64,000 nucleotides of DNA, from NCBI RefSeq assembly GCF_040678635.1, contig NZ_JBFATZ010000024.1, forward strand, positions 1 through 64,000, written 5' to 3'. A program made the position numbers and the translations under genes. The DNA is from Thermopolyspora sp040678635 (GTDB lineage: Bacteria; Actinomycetota; Actinomycetes; Streptosporangiales; Streptosporangiaceae). Shown here one piece after another: positions 8,599 through 16,542 of the stretch. Every line of letters begins with the position of its first letter. The stretch's first letter is position 1. The notes beneath the pieces were generated by a model. It was not told the DNA's origin. It saw nothing but the letters and a program-made list of their open reading frames with translations, and did no database searches.

Positions 8599-8713
8599 AC
8601 AGCCGGCGCAGCAGCCGGTTGTTACGCTTTTTGCCCCCGGTGATTGCCGGTCACTCGGCCGGAGTCGCGTTGGACGGGTATCAGCCCGGCGTAGGAGGCC
8701 AAACGTCCGGCAT
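8580..8713 (-). mobile_element. Remnant of an IS110-family transposase (C-terminal fragment)
   Basis: The minus strand encodes NAGRLASYAGLIPVQRDSG, then VTGNHRGQK, and after a frameshift RNNRLLRRLFTAFA. This is the pattern of the C-terminal Transposase_20 region of IS110/IS1111 enzymes (consensus like LASYAGLxPxxRxSGxxxGxH, then KRxNRxLRRxF). The catalytic N-terminal part is absent. It sits exactly between the oxidoreductase stop and the stop of the first DUF397 gene, so insertion and decay probably shaped this junction. Confidence 0.7.
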
Positions 8714-8965
8714 TCACTTCGAGAAGAAGTCGAATTCGCCTTCTTTGACACCGGCGATGAAGGCTTCCCATTCGCCTCGGGTGTAGACGATGACTCCGGC
8801 GTTGGGATGACGGCTATGGCGCACGGCGACGCGGCCCGTGCCATCGCCGAGAGGGCCTGCCTCCACGCAGTTTCCGCCCCCACCATCACTTATCGTGCTG
8901 ATATGCCAAGCGACGCGGGCCAGTTCCTCCTGCGTGAGCACGTGCGGACTGCTCGTCTCGTTCAC
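8714..8965 (-). CDS. DUF397 domain protein (copy 1)
   Basis: An 83-residue protein with the DUF397 signature: AWHISTISDGGGGNCVEAG, then VAVRHSRHPNAGVIVYTRGEWEAFIAGVKEGEFD. DUF397 proteins are the small partners of XRE/DUF5753 regulators and have been proposed to act with them as toxin-antitoxin-like or developmental control pairs. The GTG start overlaps the stop of a truncated XRE remnant (GTGA), so its normal upstream partner is broken. Its 3' third is nearly identical in DNA to copy 2, suggesting gene conversion. Confidence 0.9.
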   Translation of the reverse strand: MNETSSPHVLTQEELARVAWHISTISDGGGGNCVEAGPLGDGTGRVAVRHSRHPNAGVIVYTRGEWEAFIAGVKEGEFDFFSK

Positions 8966-9153
8966 CGGAACTCCTCTGCGATAGCGGACACGAGATCGAC
9001 TGATTCCTGCTGGTCGAGTGAAAGTTTCCGCAGCTCATCGTACATCAGCACGCAGCGGTCGATACCTGGTGATTCAACATAGATTGACCCGTCGGTATGT
9101 CCGCGCACAACCTCGGGATAGGGATCATGCATCGTCAGAATACGCTCAACTAG
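8962..9153 (-). pseudogene. C-terminal remnant of an XRE/DUF5753 regulator
   Basis: An open stretch of 63 codons without a helix-turn-helix reads LVERILTMHDPYPEVVRG, then SIYVESPGIDRCVLMYDELR and SVDLVSAIAEEFR. It aligns with the last 60 residues of the intact regulator at 9396-10250 (FRIFTMEDPLPEIGYAET, VYIESPDAGRLMRTYDRLR). It begins directly, and in the same frame, after the stop of DUF397 copy 2 (9154-9156), so a deletion or unequal crossover removed the 5' end. An ATG within it could still give a 56-residue peptide. Confidence 0.8.
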
Positions 9154-9399
9154 TCACTCGGCGGAAAAGTCGAATTCGCCTTCTTTGGCTCCGGCGATGA
9201 AGGCTTCCCATTCGCCCCGGGTGTAGACGATGACTTCGCCGTTGGGATGGCGGCTGTGGCGGACGGCGACGCGGCCGGTGCCGTCGGCCAGGGGGCCTGC
9301 CTCAACGCAGTTTCCGCCGCCGTTGTCGCTTTTGGTGCTGATGTGCCAGGCGACCTTGGCCAGTTCGTCGGGGCTGAGTGCGTCGCGCGGTCTACTCAT
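9154..9399 (-). CDS. DUF397 domain protein (copy 2)
   Basis: An 81-residue DUF397 protein (AWHISTKSDNGGGNCVEAG, ADGTGRVAVRHSRHPNGEV) and close paralogue of the 8714-8965 protein. Its ATG overlaps the stop of the XRE gene (ATGA, 9396-9399), so the two are translationally coupled in the standard XRE-DUF397 order. It is likely the functional partner of that regulator. Confidence 0.92.
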   Translation of the reverse strand: MSRPRDALSPDELAKVAWHISTKSDNGGGNCVEAGPLADGTGRVAVRHSRHPNGEVIVYTRGEWEAFIAGAKEGEFDFSAE

Positions 9400-10250
9400 C
9401 GCAACTCCTCTACGATCGTCGATATGAGCTGGACGGACTCGCCTGGTGTAAGCGTTAGCTCGCGCAACCTATCGTACGTCCGCATCAAGCGTCCGGCATC
9501 TGGAGACTCTATGTAAACGGCTCCTGTCGGTGTCTCCGCATATCCGATTTCGGGAAGCGGATCTTCCATGGTGAAGATCCGGAAGGCACCTGCGGGGCTG
9601 GCATGCGCGCCCGCGCTGAGCGGCAGCACCCTTACCTCGATGTTCGGCTGCATAGCCTGCTCGGAAAGATACTCGAGTTGCGCTGCGAGACACTCTCGTC
9701 CGCCAACCTCTCGGCGAAGGATGCCTTCATCTATGATCGTCATCAGGCATGGAGGCTCATCACGCTTCAATATTTTCTGGCGGGCCATACGAAGATCAAG
9801 CCAGTGATTGATCTGCTCTTCGCTCGCGTCCAGTTCGGCTGCGGTGATAGACGCCCGCGCATACTCCAGCGTGTGGAGCAGACCAGGCAGCAGCGCGTTG
9901 TCGAACGCACGGATCTCTTTCGCGCGGGACTCCAGCCATACGTAGTCCACGAACGTGCCGACGAGGTGCTCGGAGTAGCCGTCCCACCAGCCCTTCTGCC
10001 AGACGTCTTGGCTGAGGCGGAGCAGGGCGTCGCGGCGGCGTCCGTCGGAGACGCCGTAGAGGTCGAGTAGGGCCATCAGGTCGGGGCGTCGGATGGGGTA
10101 CTCGCCTGTCTCGAATCGCCCTACGGTGCCGGGGTTGCGCTGCAGGTACTCGGCCGCCTCCTTGAGCAGCAAATTGTTGGCCTCTCGCAGCTCACGGAGC
10201 TGCTGCCCGAGCCAATGCGCCCGCAGCGTCGTCCACTTCACCGCAGCCAT
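9396..10250 (-). CDS. XRE/DUF5753 transcriptional regulator
   Basis: A 284-residue protein with an N-terminal helix-turn-helix (residues about 15-70: LRELREANNLLLKEAAEYLQ, ETGEYPIRRPDL) and a C-terminal DUF5753 domain (AKEIRAFDNALLPGLLHTLEYARA at the domain start, FTMEDPLPEIGY near the end). It is the regulator half of an XRE-DUF397 pair, a class with dozens of copies in Streptosporangiales genomes. Base composition is lower in GC than in the flanking genes, and the region shows duplication and IS scars, which suggests a mobile history. Its operator may be the CGCAAAG repeats upstream. Confidence 0.92.
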   Translation of the reverse strand: MAAVKWTTLRAHWLGQQLRELREANNLLLKEAAEYLQRNPGTVGRFETGEYPIRRPDLMALLDLYGVSDGRRRDALLRLSQDVWQKGWWDGYSEHLVGTFVDYVWLESRAKEIRAFDNALLPGLLHTLEYARASITAAELDASEEQINHWLDLRMARQKILKRDEPPCLMTIIDEGILRREVGGRECLAAQLEYLSEQAMQPNIEVRVLPLSAGAHASPAGAFRIFTMEDPLPEIGYAETPTGAVYIESPDAGRLMRTYDRLRELTLTPGESVQLISTIVEELR

Positions 10251-10350
10251 CCCCTCTCACCCTTCTGCTCGTTGCACAACCGAGCCACCTCCACATTCCG
10301 GGGGCTGTAGGGCGTCTTGGCTTGTTAAGCGACGCCTCCCGTGCCACTAT

Positions 10351-10384
10351 ACGCAAAGTAAACTCTCAACCGCAAAGAGTTAGC
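10351..10384. promoter_or_regulatory. CGCAAAG direct repeats and AACTCT/AGAGTT inverted repeat
   Basis: About 100 bases upstream of the XRE start, CGCAAAG occurs at 10352 and 10371. Between and around them AACTCT (10361-10366) and AGAGTT (10376-10381) form an inverted repeat. This AT-rich patch in otherwise GC-rich DNA is the likely promoter/operator of the XRE gene. Confidence 0.4.
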
Positions 10385-10441
10385 AGAATGTCCCGAATGC
10401 CCGGACGGCGGTCAAGGGCGGACGCGTGACACGCACGGGAA

Positions 10442-10485
10442 AGGCCGGGGATGGGCCGCTTGCAGGCCTCGCCCATCCCCGGCCT
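10442..10485 (+). other. 15-bp hairpin in the leader of the 10504 gene
   Basis: GGCCGGGGATGGGC (10443-10456) and GCCCATCCCCGGCC (10471-10484) are perfect complements, extended by one A-T pair, with a 14-base loop. No T-run follows on either strand. The hairpin ends six bases before the purine-rich ribosome site GGAAAGGAAG, so it may be a leader element of the downstream gene rather than a terminator. Confidence 0.6.
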
Positions 10486-10503
10486 GAGACGGAAAGGAAG
10501 CAC

Positions 10504-10857
10504 ATGGAGCACTTCTCTGGTTCCGACTACTCGACTGTCTACCACGGTCCGAACGCGGAGGGGAACGCGGCGGGGCCGGGCGGGCGCCTCATGCCGGACG
10601 CGGGAGGGCCCGAGACGGGTGAGCGGGTCCGGGCGTTCATCGGGACGCCGCGGCTGTTCGCGCTCGTACGGCACGACGAGGACGAGGGCAGCACCGAGGT
10701 GGTGGCCTACGGCATCGCGCTGCCCGAGGGAGGCGCGGCGACCATCGGCGTCGGGCGGTCCTCGTTCGGGCGTTGGATCAGCGCCCAGACCGCCGCCACC
10801 CGGCTCCGTACGGAGCTCGTCTGGGTCGGCCAGGGCGGACGTCCGTCTATGGCGTGA
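10504..10857 (+). CDS. Hypothetical protein
   Basis: A 117-residue protein beginning MEHFSGSDYSTVYHGPNAEG. The middle, RVRAFIGTPRLFALVRHDED to YGIALPEGGAATIGVGRSSF, looks like a compact beta-rich fold. No signal peptide or membrane helix is present. The ATG at 10504 has GGAAAGGAAG just upstream; a GTG at 10426 in frame would force translation through the strong hairpin and is less likely. I do not recognise the family. Confidence 0.65.
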   Translation: MEHFSGSDYSTVYHGPNAEGNAAGPGGRLMPDAGGPETGERVRAFIGTPRLFALVRHDEDEGSTEVVAYGIALPEGGAATIGVGRSSFGRWISAQTAATRLRTELVWVGQGGRPSMA

Positions 10858-11059
10858 TCGGGCGGCGGCGTGCGATCGGCGCATGGGTCTCGGCAACGCG
10901 GCCAGGCCCATGCGCCGGCATGGGGACCTTGCGAGCGGTGCCCGAACCGTTCATACCACATCTGGCTACGCCCTGGGGCGCAGCGACCTCGGTTCCGGGG
11001 ATCTGCAGGCCATGCCGATGGGGCGCTCACGGAGGTCGGGCCGTCGTGCAGGGGGTTGG

Positions 11060-11551
11060 TCATGCGCGGGCATCGGCGGTCGCGGGCTGGACGCGGAAGG
11101 CGGGATAGTTCGCCGCGATCGCCTCGAACTCGGACAGGGGCGCGTGCCGGTCGATTGGCATGTGCGGCCGGGCCCCCGGGACCTTCTGCAGGTACCGCTT
11201 GAGGATCGGCGCGCGCTGGTCGACCGGCACCTCTACCAGGTGGCAGCGGCGGGCGCGTCCGTGCCTGATCGTCGCCAGGCCGCCGGCGGCCCGTACGTTG
11301 CGGACCCAGTTGCAGTTCTGGCCCAGCATCGGCACCAGGTACCAGTCGCCCTGCCAGTCGGCCATGCCCAGCGGGAAGCGGGTGAGCCGTCCGGTGCGGC
11401 GGCCGGGAACCTCCAGCGTCACCCAGCGTCGGGGGGCCAGGCCGATGCCGAGCACGAACGCCCACAGGCGGGAGAAGCAGCGTGCGGTGGCGTTACCGCG
11501 TCCTCCCGCGTACATCGCCCGAAGACCGTCCGCGGAGAGCCAGCTTCTCAT
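11060..11551 (-). CDS. F420-type nitroreductase family protein (deazaflavin-dependent, DUF385-like)
   Basis: A 163-residue protein of the split-barrel family of deazaflavin-dependent nitroreductases. Typical segments are VTLEVPGRRTGRLTRFPLGM, WYLVPMLGQNCNWVRNVRAA and FPLGMADWQGDWYLV. Family members use F420H2 to reduce quinones and nitroaromatics in the cytoplasm or at the membrane. The ATG at 11551 has GGGGGA about four bases upstream and is preferred to a GTG eight codons earlier. It has no operon partner. Confidence 0.82.
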   Translation of the reverse strand: MRSWLSADGLRAMYAGGRGNATARCFSRLWAFVLGIGLAPRRWVTLEVPGRRTGRLTRFPLGMADWQGDWYLVPMLGQNCNWVRNVRAAGGLATIRHGRARRCHLVEVPVDQRAPILKRYLQKVPGARPHMPIDRHAPLSEFEAIAANYPAFRVQPATADARA

Positions 11552-11717
11552 CGCGTCCCCCAATTCGCCGCCCACGAGCGCCCGCTGGGGCGCTCCAGAC
11601 CGAGGATTCGCGATGCCGATAAGTGAATATAGAGGCCAAAGTCCACAAATAGCCGTATGGCGACGGCGAGCCCGGATCCCGAAGGCTCCGGGCCGCCCGC
11701 CGGGCCACCGCCGCCGT

Positions 11718-12137
11718 CTACTCCTTCAACTGGGTGAAGCGGATCGAGTTGCCGAAGGGGTCGCGCAGGCCGCAGTCGATGCCGTACGGCCGCTCGGTGG
11801 GCTCCTCGGTGAACTCGACGCCTCGGGTCAGCAGCGTCTCGTACGTCTTGCGGCAGTCGTCGACGCTGAAGATGAGGTGGCCGCCCATCGCGCCCTTGGT
11901 CAGCAGGTCGCGGACCTGCCGGGTGGTCTCCTCGGACATCCTCGGGCCGCCCGGCTTCTCCAGCAGGATCTGGCGGTCGGGGTGGCCGGGGACGCTGACG
12001 GTGAGCCAGCGCATGAAGCCCATGTCAACGTCGGCGTTGACCTCCAGGCCGAGCTTGCCGACGTAGAAGTCAAGGGCCTCGTCCTGGTCGAGGACGTAGA
12101 TCTGCGAGTGCGTGATTGCCGTGAACATGTGCTTCAC
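11718..12137 (-). CDS. VOC-family protein (glyoxalase/bleomycin-resistance fold)
   Basis: A 139-residue single VOC domain: the first half starts SQIYVLDQDEALDFYVGKLG, and the second has GGHLIFSVDDCRKTYETL and ends GLRDPFGNSIRFTQL. The GDPFGN-like end is typical of VOC dioxygenase and resistance proteins; the metal ligands cannot be fixed from sequence alone. It lies 55 bases downstream of the AraC gene on the same strand, a common pairing that suggests the regulator controls it. Confidence 0.88.
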   Translation of the reverse strand: MKHMFTAITHSQIYVLDQDEALDFYVGKLGLEVNADVDMGFMRWLTVSVPGHPDRQILLEKPGGPRMSEETTRQVRDLLTKGAMGGHLIFSVDDCRKTYETLLTRGVEFTEEPTERPYGIDCGLRDPFGNSIRFTQLKE

Positions 12138-12192
12138 GCTACCGACCAGGTCGGAGGGAAAACTTATCCGAAACTGCTCGGTTCGCCGGAGG

Positions 12193-12588
12193 TCACGCTC
12201 TCGGCCGGGTCCACGCCATCGTGAAGCACGTCGGCACGTTGACGGAGATCGCCTGCCTGCGGTACTCCCTCGGGGACCGGCCGACGATGTCGCGGAACGT
12301 GCGACTGAAGGTGCCCAGGCTGCCGAAGCCGACCTGGAAGCAGATGTCCGTGACGCTCTGGTCGGTCTCCCGCAGCAGGAACATCGCGCGCTCGACGCGG
12401 CGGCGCTGCAGGTAGCGGTGCGGCGTCTCGCCGAACGTGGCGCGGAAGGTGCGGGTGAAGTGCGCCTCCGAGACGTGGGCGATCCGGGCGAGGGCCGGGA
12501 TGTCGAGCGGCTGGGCGTAGGAGCGGTCCATCGCGTCGCGTGCCCGGAGCATGCGAAGGTTGGTGTCCTCCTCGGGGGTACGGCTCAT
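12193..12588 (-). CDS. AraC-family transcriptional regulator (DNA-binding domain only)
   Basis: A 131-residue protein consisting almost wholly of the two AraC helix-turn-helix motifs: IPALARIAHVSEAHFTRTFR and VTDICFQVGFGSLGTFSRTF. There is no N-terminal sensor domain. This short type is often transcribed with a VOC gene, as here. It is 10 bases from the upstream IclR gene on the same strand, so read-through is possible. Confidence 0.9.
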   Translation of the reverse strand: MSRTPEEDTNLRMLRARDAMDRSYAQPLDIPALARIAHVSEAHFTRTFRATFGETPHRYLQRRRVERAMFLLRETDQSVTDICFQVGFGSLGTFSRTFRDIVGRSPREYRRQAISVNVPTCFTMAWTRPRA

Positions 12589-12598
12589 CGGGCGGCCC

Positions 12599-13366
12599 CT
12601 AGCGGTTCGACGCCAGGCCGAGGGGGGCGCCGAGGGCCTGCGAGACCTCGCGGGCGGCGGCGACGACCTCCGGGCCGAGGGCCTCCAGGGTTTCGCGGGA
12701 GGCGTCCATGGCGAGGGCGGAGACGGAGATGCCGCCGAGGACGTCGCCGCTGTGGTCGAAGACGGCGGCGGCGACGCAGCGTACGCCCGGCTCGTTCTCC
12801 TCGTCGTCGATGGCGAAGCCGCGGGCGCGGACGGCGGCCAGGTGGGTGAGGAGGTCCTCGTCGCTGGTGAGGGTGGCGGCGGTGCGGGGCTGCAGGCGGG
12901 TGCGGGCCGCGATGGCGAGGACCTCGTCGTCGGTCAGCGCGGCGAGGATGGCCTTGCCGATCGCGGTGCAGTGCAGGCGCAGGCTCATTCCGACGCGGGA
13001 GTGCATCTGGTACGGCCGGCGGCCCTCCAGCTTGTCCACGTAGACGGCCTCGTCGCCGCTGCGTACGGCGAAATGGGTGGTGTAGCCGGTGCGGTCGTGC
13101 AGGGCACGCAGCGCGGCCGACGCCTGCCGGGCCGGGTCGAAGCGGCTCATCACCTTGCCCGCCAGGGTGAGGATGCGCGGCCCCGGCTCGTAGCCGCCCG
13201 CGCCGTCGGGGCGCGCGAAACCCCACTCCACCAGGGATTGCAGGATGCGGTGCACGGTCGACTTCGACACGCCCGTGGCCGTGGCGATGTCGGTGACGCG
13301 GTGACGCTCGGCCACGGCCTCCAGCACCGCCAGCGCCTTATCGATGGAACTGCCTTCCCTGACCAC
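12599..13366 (-). CDS. IclR-family transcriptional regulator
   Basis: A 255-residue protein with an N-terminal winged helix (VTDIATATGVSKSTVHRILQ, residues about 24-43) and a C-terminal IclR effector domain (LRLHCTAIGKAILAAL, GFAIDDEENEPGVRCVAAAV). IclR proteins usually control catabolism of aromatic or small organic acids; no such genes are next to it, so its target is unknown. The GTG start at 13366 has only a weak ribosome site. Confidence 0.9.
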   Translation of the reverse strand: MVREGSSIDKALAVLEAVAERHRVTDIATATGVSKSTVHRILQSLVEWGFARPDGAGGYEPGPRILTLAGKVMSRFDPARQASAALRALHDRTGYTTHFAVRSGDEAVYVDKLEGRRPYQMHSRVGMSLRLHCTAIGKAILAALTDDEVLAIAARTRLQPRTAATLTSDEDLLTHLAAVRARGFAIDDEENEPGVRCVAAAVFDHSGDVLGGISVSALAMDASRETLEALGPEVVAAAREVSQALGAPLGLASNR

Positions 13367-13699
13367 GGATCGAGCCTACTCGCGCCGATCCGCTGCGGGG
13401 GCCGTCGATCGGGGCATGCGGGCACGGCGTGCCCGGCGGCGTACCGCGTCCGGCGCGGCGGGGCCACGTTGCTCCTCAGCCAGGCACAGCGGGACGCGGG
13501 CTGCCGGTGGCGGTACGACGAGCCCAGGGCCGTGCATCGGTTCAAGGGCAAGTCCGACTACTGCCACGTGTACCGCCGACGCGAGAGAACGCGGCGTGCG
13601 GGGGGCGGTCGGCGGTCCGGTCGTGGCCGTGGTGAGGCCGCTCCCGTTGGCGGGCCGGTCCGGCCCCGGCCGGTGCGTGCGCATCGGCCGGGAAGCCGG
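13367..13699. other. Intergenic region without a clear gene
   Basis: About 330 bases between the IclR start and the rnj stop. One plus-strand frame at 13440-13590 reads vaguely protein-like sequence (RWRYDEPRAVHRFKGKSDYC), but it has no credible start or ribosome site. I see no promoter or terminator of note. Confidence 0.4.
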
Positions 13700-15385
13700 T
13701 CAGACCTCGACCACCACCGGGATGATCATCGGTCGGCGGCGGAAGGAGTCGCTGACCCAGCGGCCCACGGTGCGCCGTACCACCCGGCGGATCTGCTGCT
13801 CGTCGGCGACGCCGTTGGCCGCGCTCTCCTCAAGCGCCCGCTCGATCTGCGGGATGACCTCGTCGAACGCCTCGATGGCGATGCCGGACCCGCGGGCGTG
13901 CACCTCCGGGCCGCCGACGATCTTGCCGGTGGTCGAGTCGATCGCGACGACGATCGAGACGAAGCCCTCCTCGCCGAGGATGCGCCGGTCCTTGAGCGCC
14001 ACGTCGGTGACGCCGCCGACCGAGGTGCCGTCCACGTACACGTAGCCGCACGGTACCGCGCCGGTCACCTTCGCCTGGCCGTCGACCAGGTCGACGACCA
14101 CGCCGTCCTCGGCGATGACGATGTTGTCCTCGGGGACGCCGGTGAGCGCGGCGAGCTTGGCGTGCGCCCGCATGTGCCGCCACTCGCCGTGTACGGGCAG
14201 GAAGTTCGACGGGCGGGTCAGGTTGAGCACGTACAGCAGTTCGCCGGCGGCGGCGTGGCCGGAGACGTGCACGAGCGCGTTGCCCTTGTGCACGACCTTG
14301 GCCCCCCAGCGGGTGAGGCCGTTGATGACCTTGTTGACGGCGGTCTCGTTGCCGGGCACGAGCGAGGAGGCGAGCAGCACGGTGTCGCCCTCGGCCACCC
14401 GGATCGGGTGGTCGCGGTTGGCCATGCGCGACAGCGCCGCCATCGGCTCGCCCTGGGAGCCGGTGCAGATCAGCACCACGTCCTCCGGCGGCCACTCCTC
14501 GATCTCACGGGAGTCGACCATGAGGCCGGCCGGCACCCGCAGGTAGCCGAGGTCGCGGGCGACGCCCATGTTGCGTACCATCGAGCGCCCGATGAGCGCC
14601 ACCTTGCGGCCGTGCGCCTCGGCCGCGTCGAGAACCTGCTGCACGCGGTGCACGTGCGAGGCGAAGCAGGCCACGATGATGCGTTTGCTCGCGGCGCGGA
14701 ACACGTCGTCGATCACCGGGGTGATCTCGCGCTCGCTGGTGACGAACCCGGGCACCTCGGCGTTGGTGGAGTCCGACATCAGCAGGTCCACGCCCTCGGC
14801 GCCGAGCCGGGCGAAGCCCGCCAGGTCGGTCAGCCGCCCGTCCAGCGGGAGCTGGTCCATGCGGAAGTCGCCGGTGTGCAGCACGAGCCCGGCCGGGGTT
14901 CTGATCGCCACGGCGAGCGCGTCCGGGATCGAGTGGTTGACCGCGAAGAACTCCAGGTCGAAGGGGCCGAACCGGTCGCGCTGGCCCTCGGCCACCTCGA
15001 TGCGCACCGGCTGGATGCGGTGCTCGGTGAGTTTGCTCTCCACCAGACCGAGCGTCAGTCGCGAGCCCACGAGCGGGATGTCGGATCGTTCCCGCAGCAG
15101 GTACGGCACCGCGCCGATGTGGTCCTCGTGCGCGTGGGTGAGCACGACGGCCTCGATGTCGTCGAGCCGGTCCCTGATGTACTCGAAGTCGGGCAGGATC
15201 AGGTCCACGCCCGGCTGCTCGGGGTCGGGGAACAGCACGCCGCAGTCGATGACGAGCAGGCGGTGGTCGAACTCGAAAACCGCCATATTGCGACCGATCT
15301 CCCCGAGACCGCCGAGCGCGACGATGCGCAGGCCGTTCTCCGGAAGGGCGGGAGGTGGACCCAGTTCAGGGTGCGGATGACTCAT
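13700..15385 (-). CDS. rnj: Ribonuclease J
   Basis: A 561-residue RNase J. The beta-lactamase/beta-CASP core has the zinc motif THAHEDHIGAVPYLL (about residue 83), then HTGDFRMD, SDSTNAE and the beta-CASP segment GSQGEPMAALSRMA and HVSGHAAAGEL. Length is normal for actinobacteria, including the C-terminal domain. The enzyme has 5' exonuclease and endonuclease activity in mRNA decay and rRNA maturation. It follows dapA by ten bases on the same strand, the conserved actinobacterial dapA-rnj order. Confidence 0.97.
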   Translation of the reverse strand: MSHPHPELGPPPALPENGLRIVALGGLGEIGRNMAVFEFDHRLLVIDCGVLFPDPEQPGVDLILPDFEYIRDRLDDIEAVVLTHAHEDHIGAVPYLLRERSDIPLVGSRLTLGLVESKLTEHRIQPVRIEVAEGQRDRFGPFDLEFFAVNHSIPDALAVAIRTPAGLVLHTGDFRMDQLPLDGRLTDLAGFARLGAEGVDLLMSDSTNAEVPGFVTSEREITPVIDDVFRAASKRIIVACFASHVHRVQQVLDAAEAHGRKVALIGRSMVRNMGVARDLGYLRVPAGLMVDSREIEEWPPEDVVLICTGSQGEPMAALSRMANRDHPIRVAEGDTVLLASSLVPGNETAVNKVINGLTRWGAKVVHKGNALVHVSGHAAAGELLYVLNLTRPSNFLPVHGEWRHMRAHAKLAALTGVPEDNIVIAEDGVVVDLVDGQAKVTGAVPCGYVYVDGTSVGGVTDVALKDRRILGEEGFVSIVVAIDSTTGKIVGGPEVHARGSGIAIEAFDEVIPQIERALEESAANGVADEQQIRRVVRRTVGRWVSDSFRRRPMIIPVVVEV

Positions 15386-15395
15386 TTGTCTCCAT

Positions 15396-16316
15396 CTAGT
15401 TGCTATCCATGACCTTTACCCCACTCGCCACGAGGTCGGCGCGAAGCATCTCGATCTGCTCGGGCGTGGCGTCGATCAGCGGAGGCCGTACGGCGCCGCC
15501 GGTCTGGCCGACCAGGTTGAGGGCCGCCTTCGCCATGATCGCCCCCTGGGTGCGGGTCATGATCCCGGTGACCACGGGCAGCAACCGCCGGTGCACCTCG
15601 GTGGCGGCCGTGACGTTGCCCGCGAGGTAGTGCTCGATCATCGCGGCGAGTTGCGCGCCCACGACGTGCCCCACGACGCTGACGAAGCCTGCGGCCCCGA
15701 CCGAGAGCCAGGGCAGGTTGAGCATGTCGTCTCCGGAGTAGAACGCCAGGTCGGTCGCGACCATGACCTGGGAGCCCTCGAACAGGTCGCCCTTGGCGTC
15801 CTTCACGGCCACGATGCGCGGGTGCGTGGAGAGCCGGATGAGGGTCTCCATGGTGATGGGTACCCCGGTACGTCCGGGAATGTCATAGAGCATCGCCGGA
15901 AGGCCGGACGCGTCGGCGATCGCGGTGAAGTGTCGGTAGATGCCTTCTTGCGGGGGCTTGTTGTAGTAGGGCGTGACCAGCAGAAGCCCGTGCGCGCCCG
16001 CCCGCTCGGCGGCCTTCGCCAGCTCGACGCTGTGGTGGGTGTCGTTGGTGCCCGCGCCCGCCACAATGGTGGCGCGGTCGCCGACCGCTTCGATCACCGC
16101 ACGGAGGATGCGGTCTTTCTCCTCGTCGGTGGTGGTCGGGGACTCTCCGGTGGTGCCGCTGACGACGATGCCGTCATTGCGCTGTTCATCGACGAGATAC
16201 ACGGCGGTCCGCTGAACCGCGTCGTAATCGACCGCTCCGTCGGCGGTGAACGGGGTGACCATCGCGGTCAACATGCGGCCGAAGGGGGCGCCTGAGGTTC
16301 CTGTTGGCGATGCCAT
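15396..16316 (-). CDS. dapA: 4-Hydroxy-tetrahydrodipicolinate synthase
   Basis: A 306-residue aldolase-family enzyme condensing pyruvate and aspartate semialdehyde at the first committed step of lysine/diaminopimelate synthesis. Visible features are GTTGESPTTTDEEK (substrate-binding TT pair), YYNKPPQEG (catalytic Tyr region), the DIPGRTGV loop, and the Schiff-base lysine in VAVKDAKGD. The ATG at 16316 (MASPTGTSGAPFGRML) matches family N-termini, although no clear Shine-Dalgarno precedes it. A hairpin-plus-T-run lies 190 bases upstream on the same strand. Confidence 0.97.
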   Translation of the reverse strand: MASPTGTSGAPFGRMLTAMVTPFTADGAVDYDAVQRTAVYLVDEQRNDGIVVSGTTGESPTTTDEEKDRILRAVIEAVGDRATIVAGAGTNDTHHSVELAKAAERAGAHGLLLVTPYYNKPPQEGIYRHFTAIADASGLPAMLYDIPGRTGVPITMETLIRLSTHPRIVAVKDAKGDLFEGSQVMVATDLAFYSGDDMLNLPWLSVGAAGFVSVVGHVVGAQLAAMIEHYLAGNVTAATEVHRRLLPVVTGIMTRTQGAIMAKAALNLVGQTGGAVRPPLIDATPEQIEMLRADLVASGVKVMDSN

Positions 16317-16502
16317 AAGGGAACGGTACCCGGAACCGGCCAAACGGTGGACCCCGCCACCCCGGCTCGGGGCGGCCGAGGTCGGCCCCGCAGGGCCCGC
16401 TGCCTGCGGTGACCGCTCGGCGTACCGGCCTGTCCGGCCCGGCCTGCGCGGTCACGCGGCCCGGGGCGAAAGGGCACGTCGCGCGGCCCTCGGAGCGAAA
16501 AG

Positions 16503-16542
16503 GGCCGCCGATATGTGCTCGGGGGTACACACATCGGCGGCC
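16503..16542 (-). terminator. Hairpin with T-run upstream of dapA
   Basis: GGCCGCCGAT (16503-16512) pairs with ATCGGCGGCC (16533-16542); after one mismatch four more pairs close a 10-base loop. Reading the minus strand, the stem is followed directly by CCTTTTCG, and the loop contains CCCCC. This looks like an intrinsic terminator for a minus-strand transcript arising in 16543-16960, or an attenuator in a long dapA leader. Confidence 0.55.

Noticed and set aside
13440..13590. Small plus-strand gene in the IclR-rnj space
   Set aside because: A protein-like frame exists, but it has no credible start codon, ribosome site or known family.
12551..15412. Very long plus-strand open frame opposite rnj and IclR
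   Set aside because: It is the GC-rich antisense shadow of clear genes (RNase J, IclR) and matches no protein pattern.
16503..16542. A second 6C RNA because of the CCCCC loop
   Set aside because: Only one hairpin has a C-run; the neighbouring helix (CATCCG/CGGATG) does not, so the two-hairpin definition is not met.
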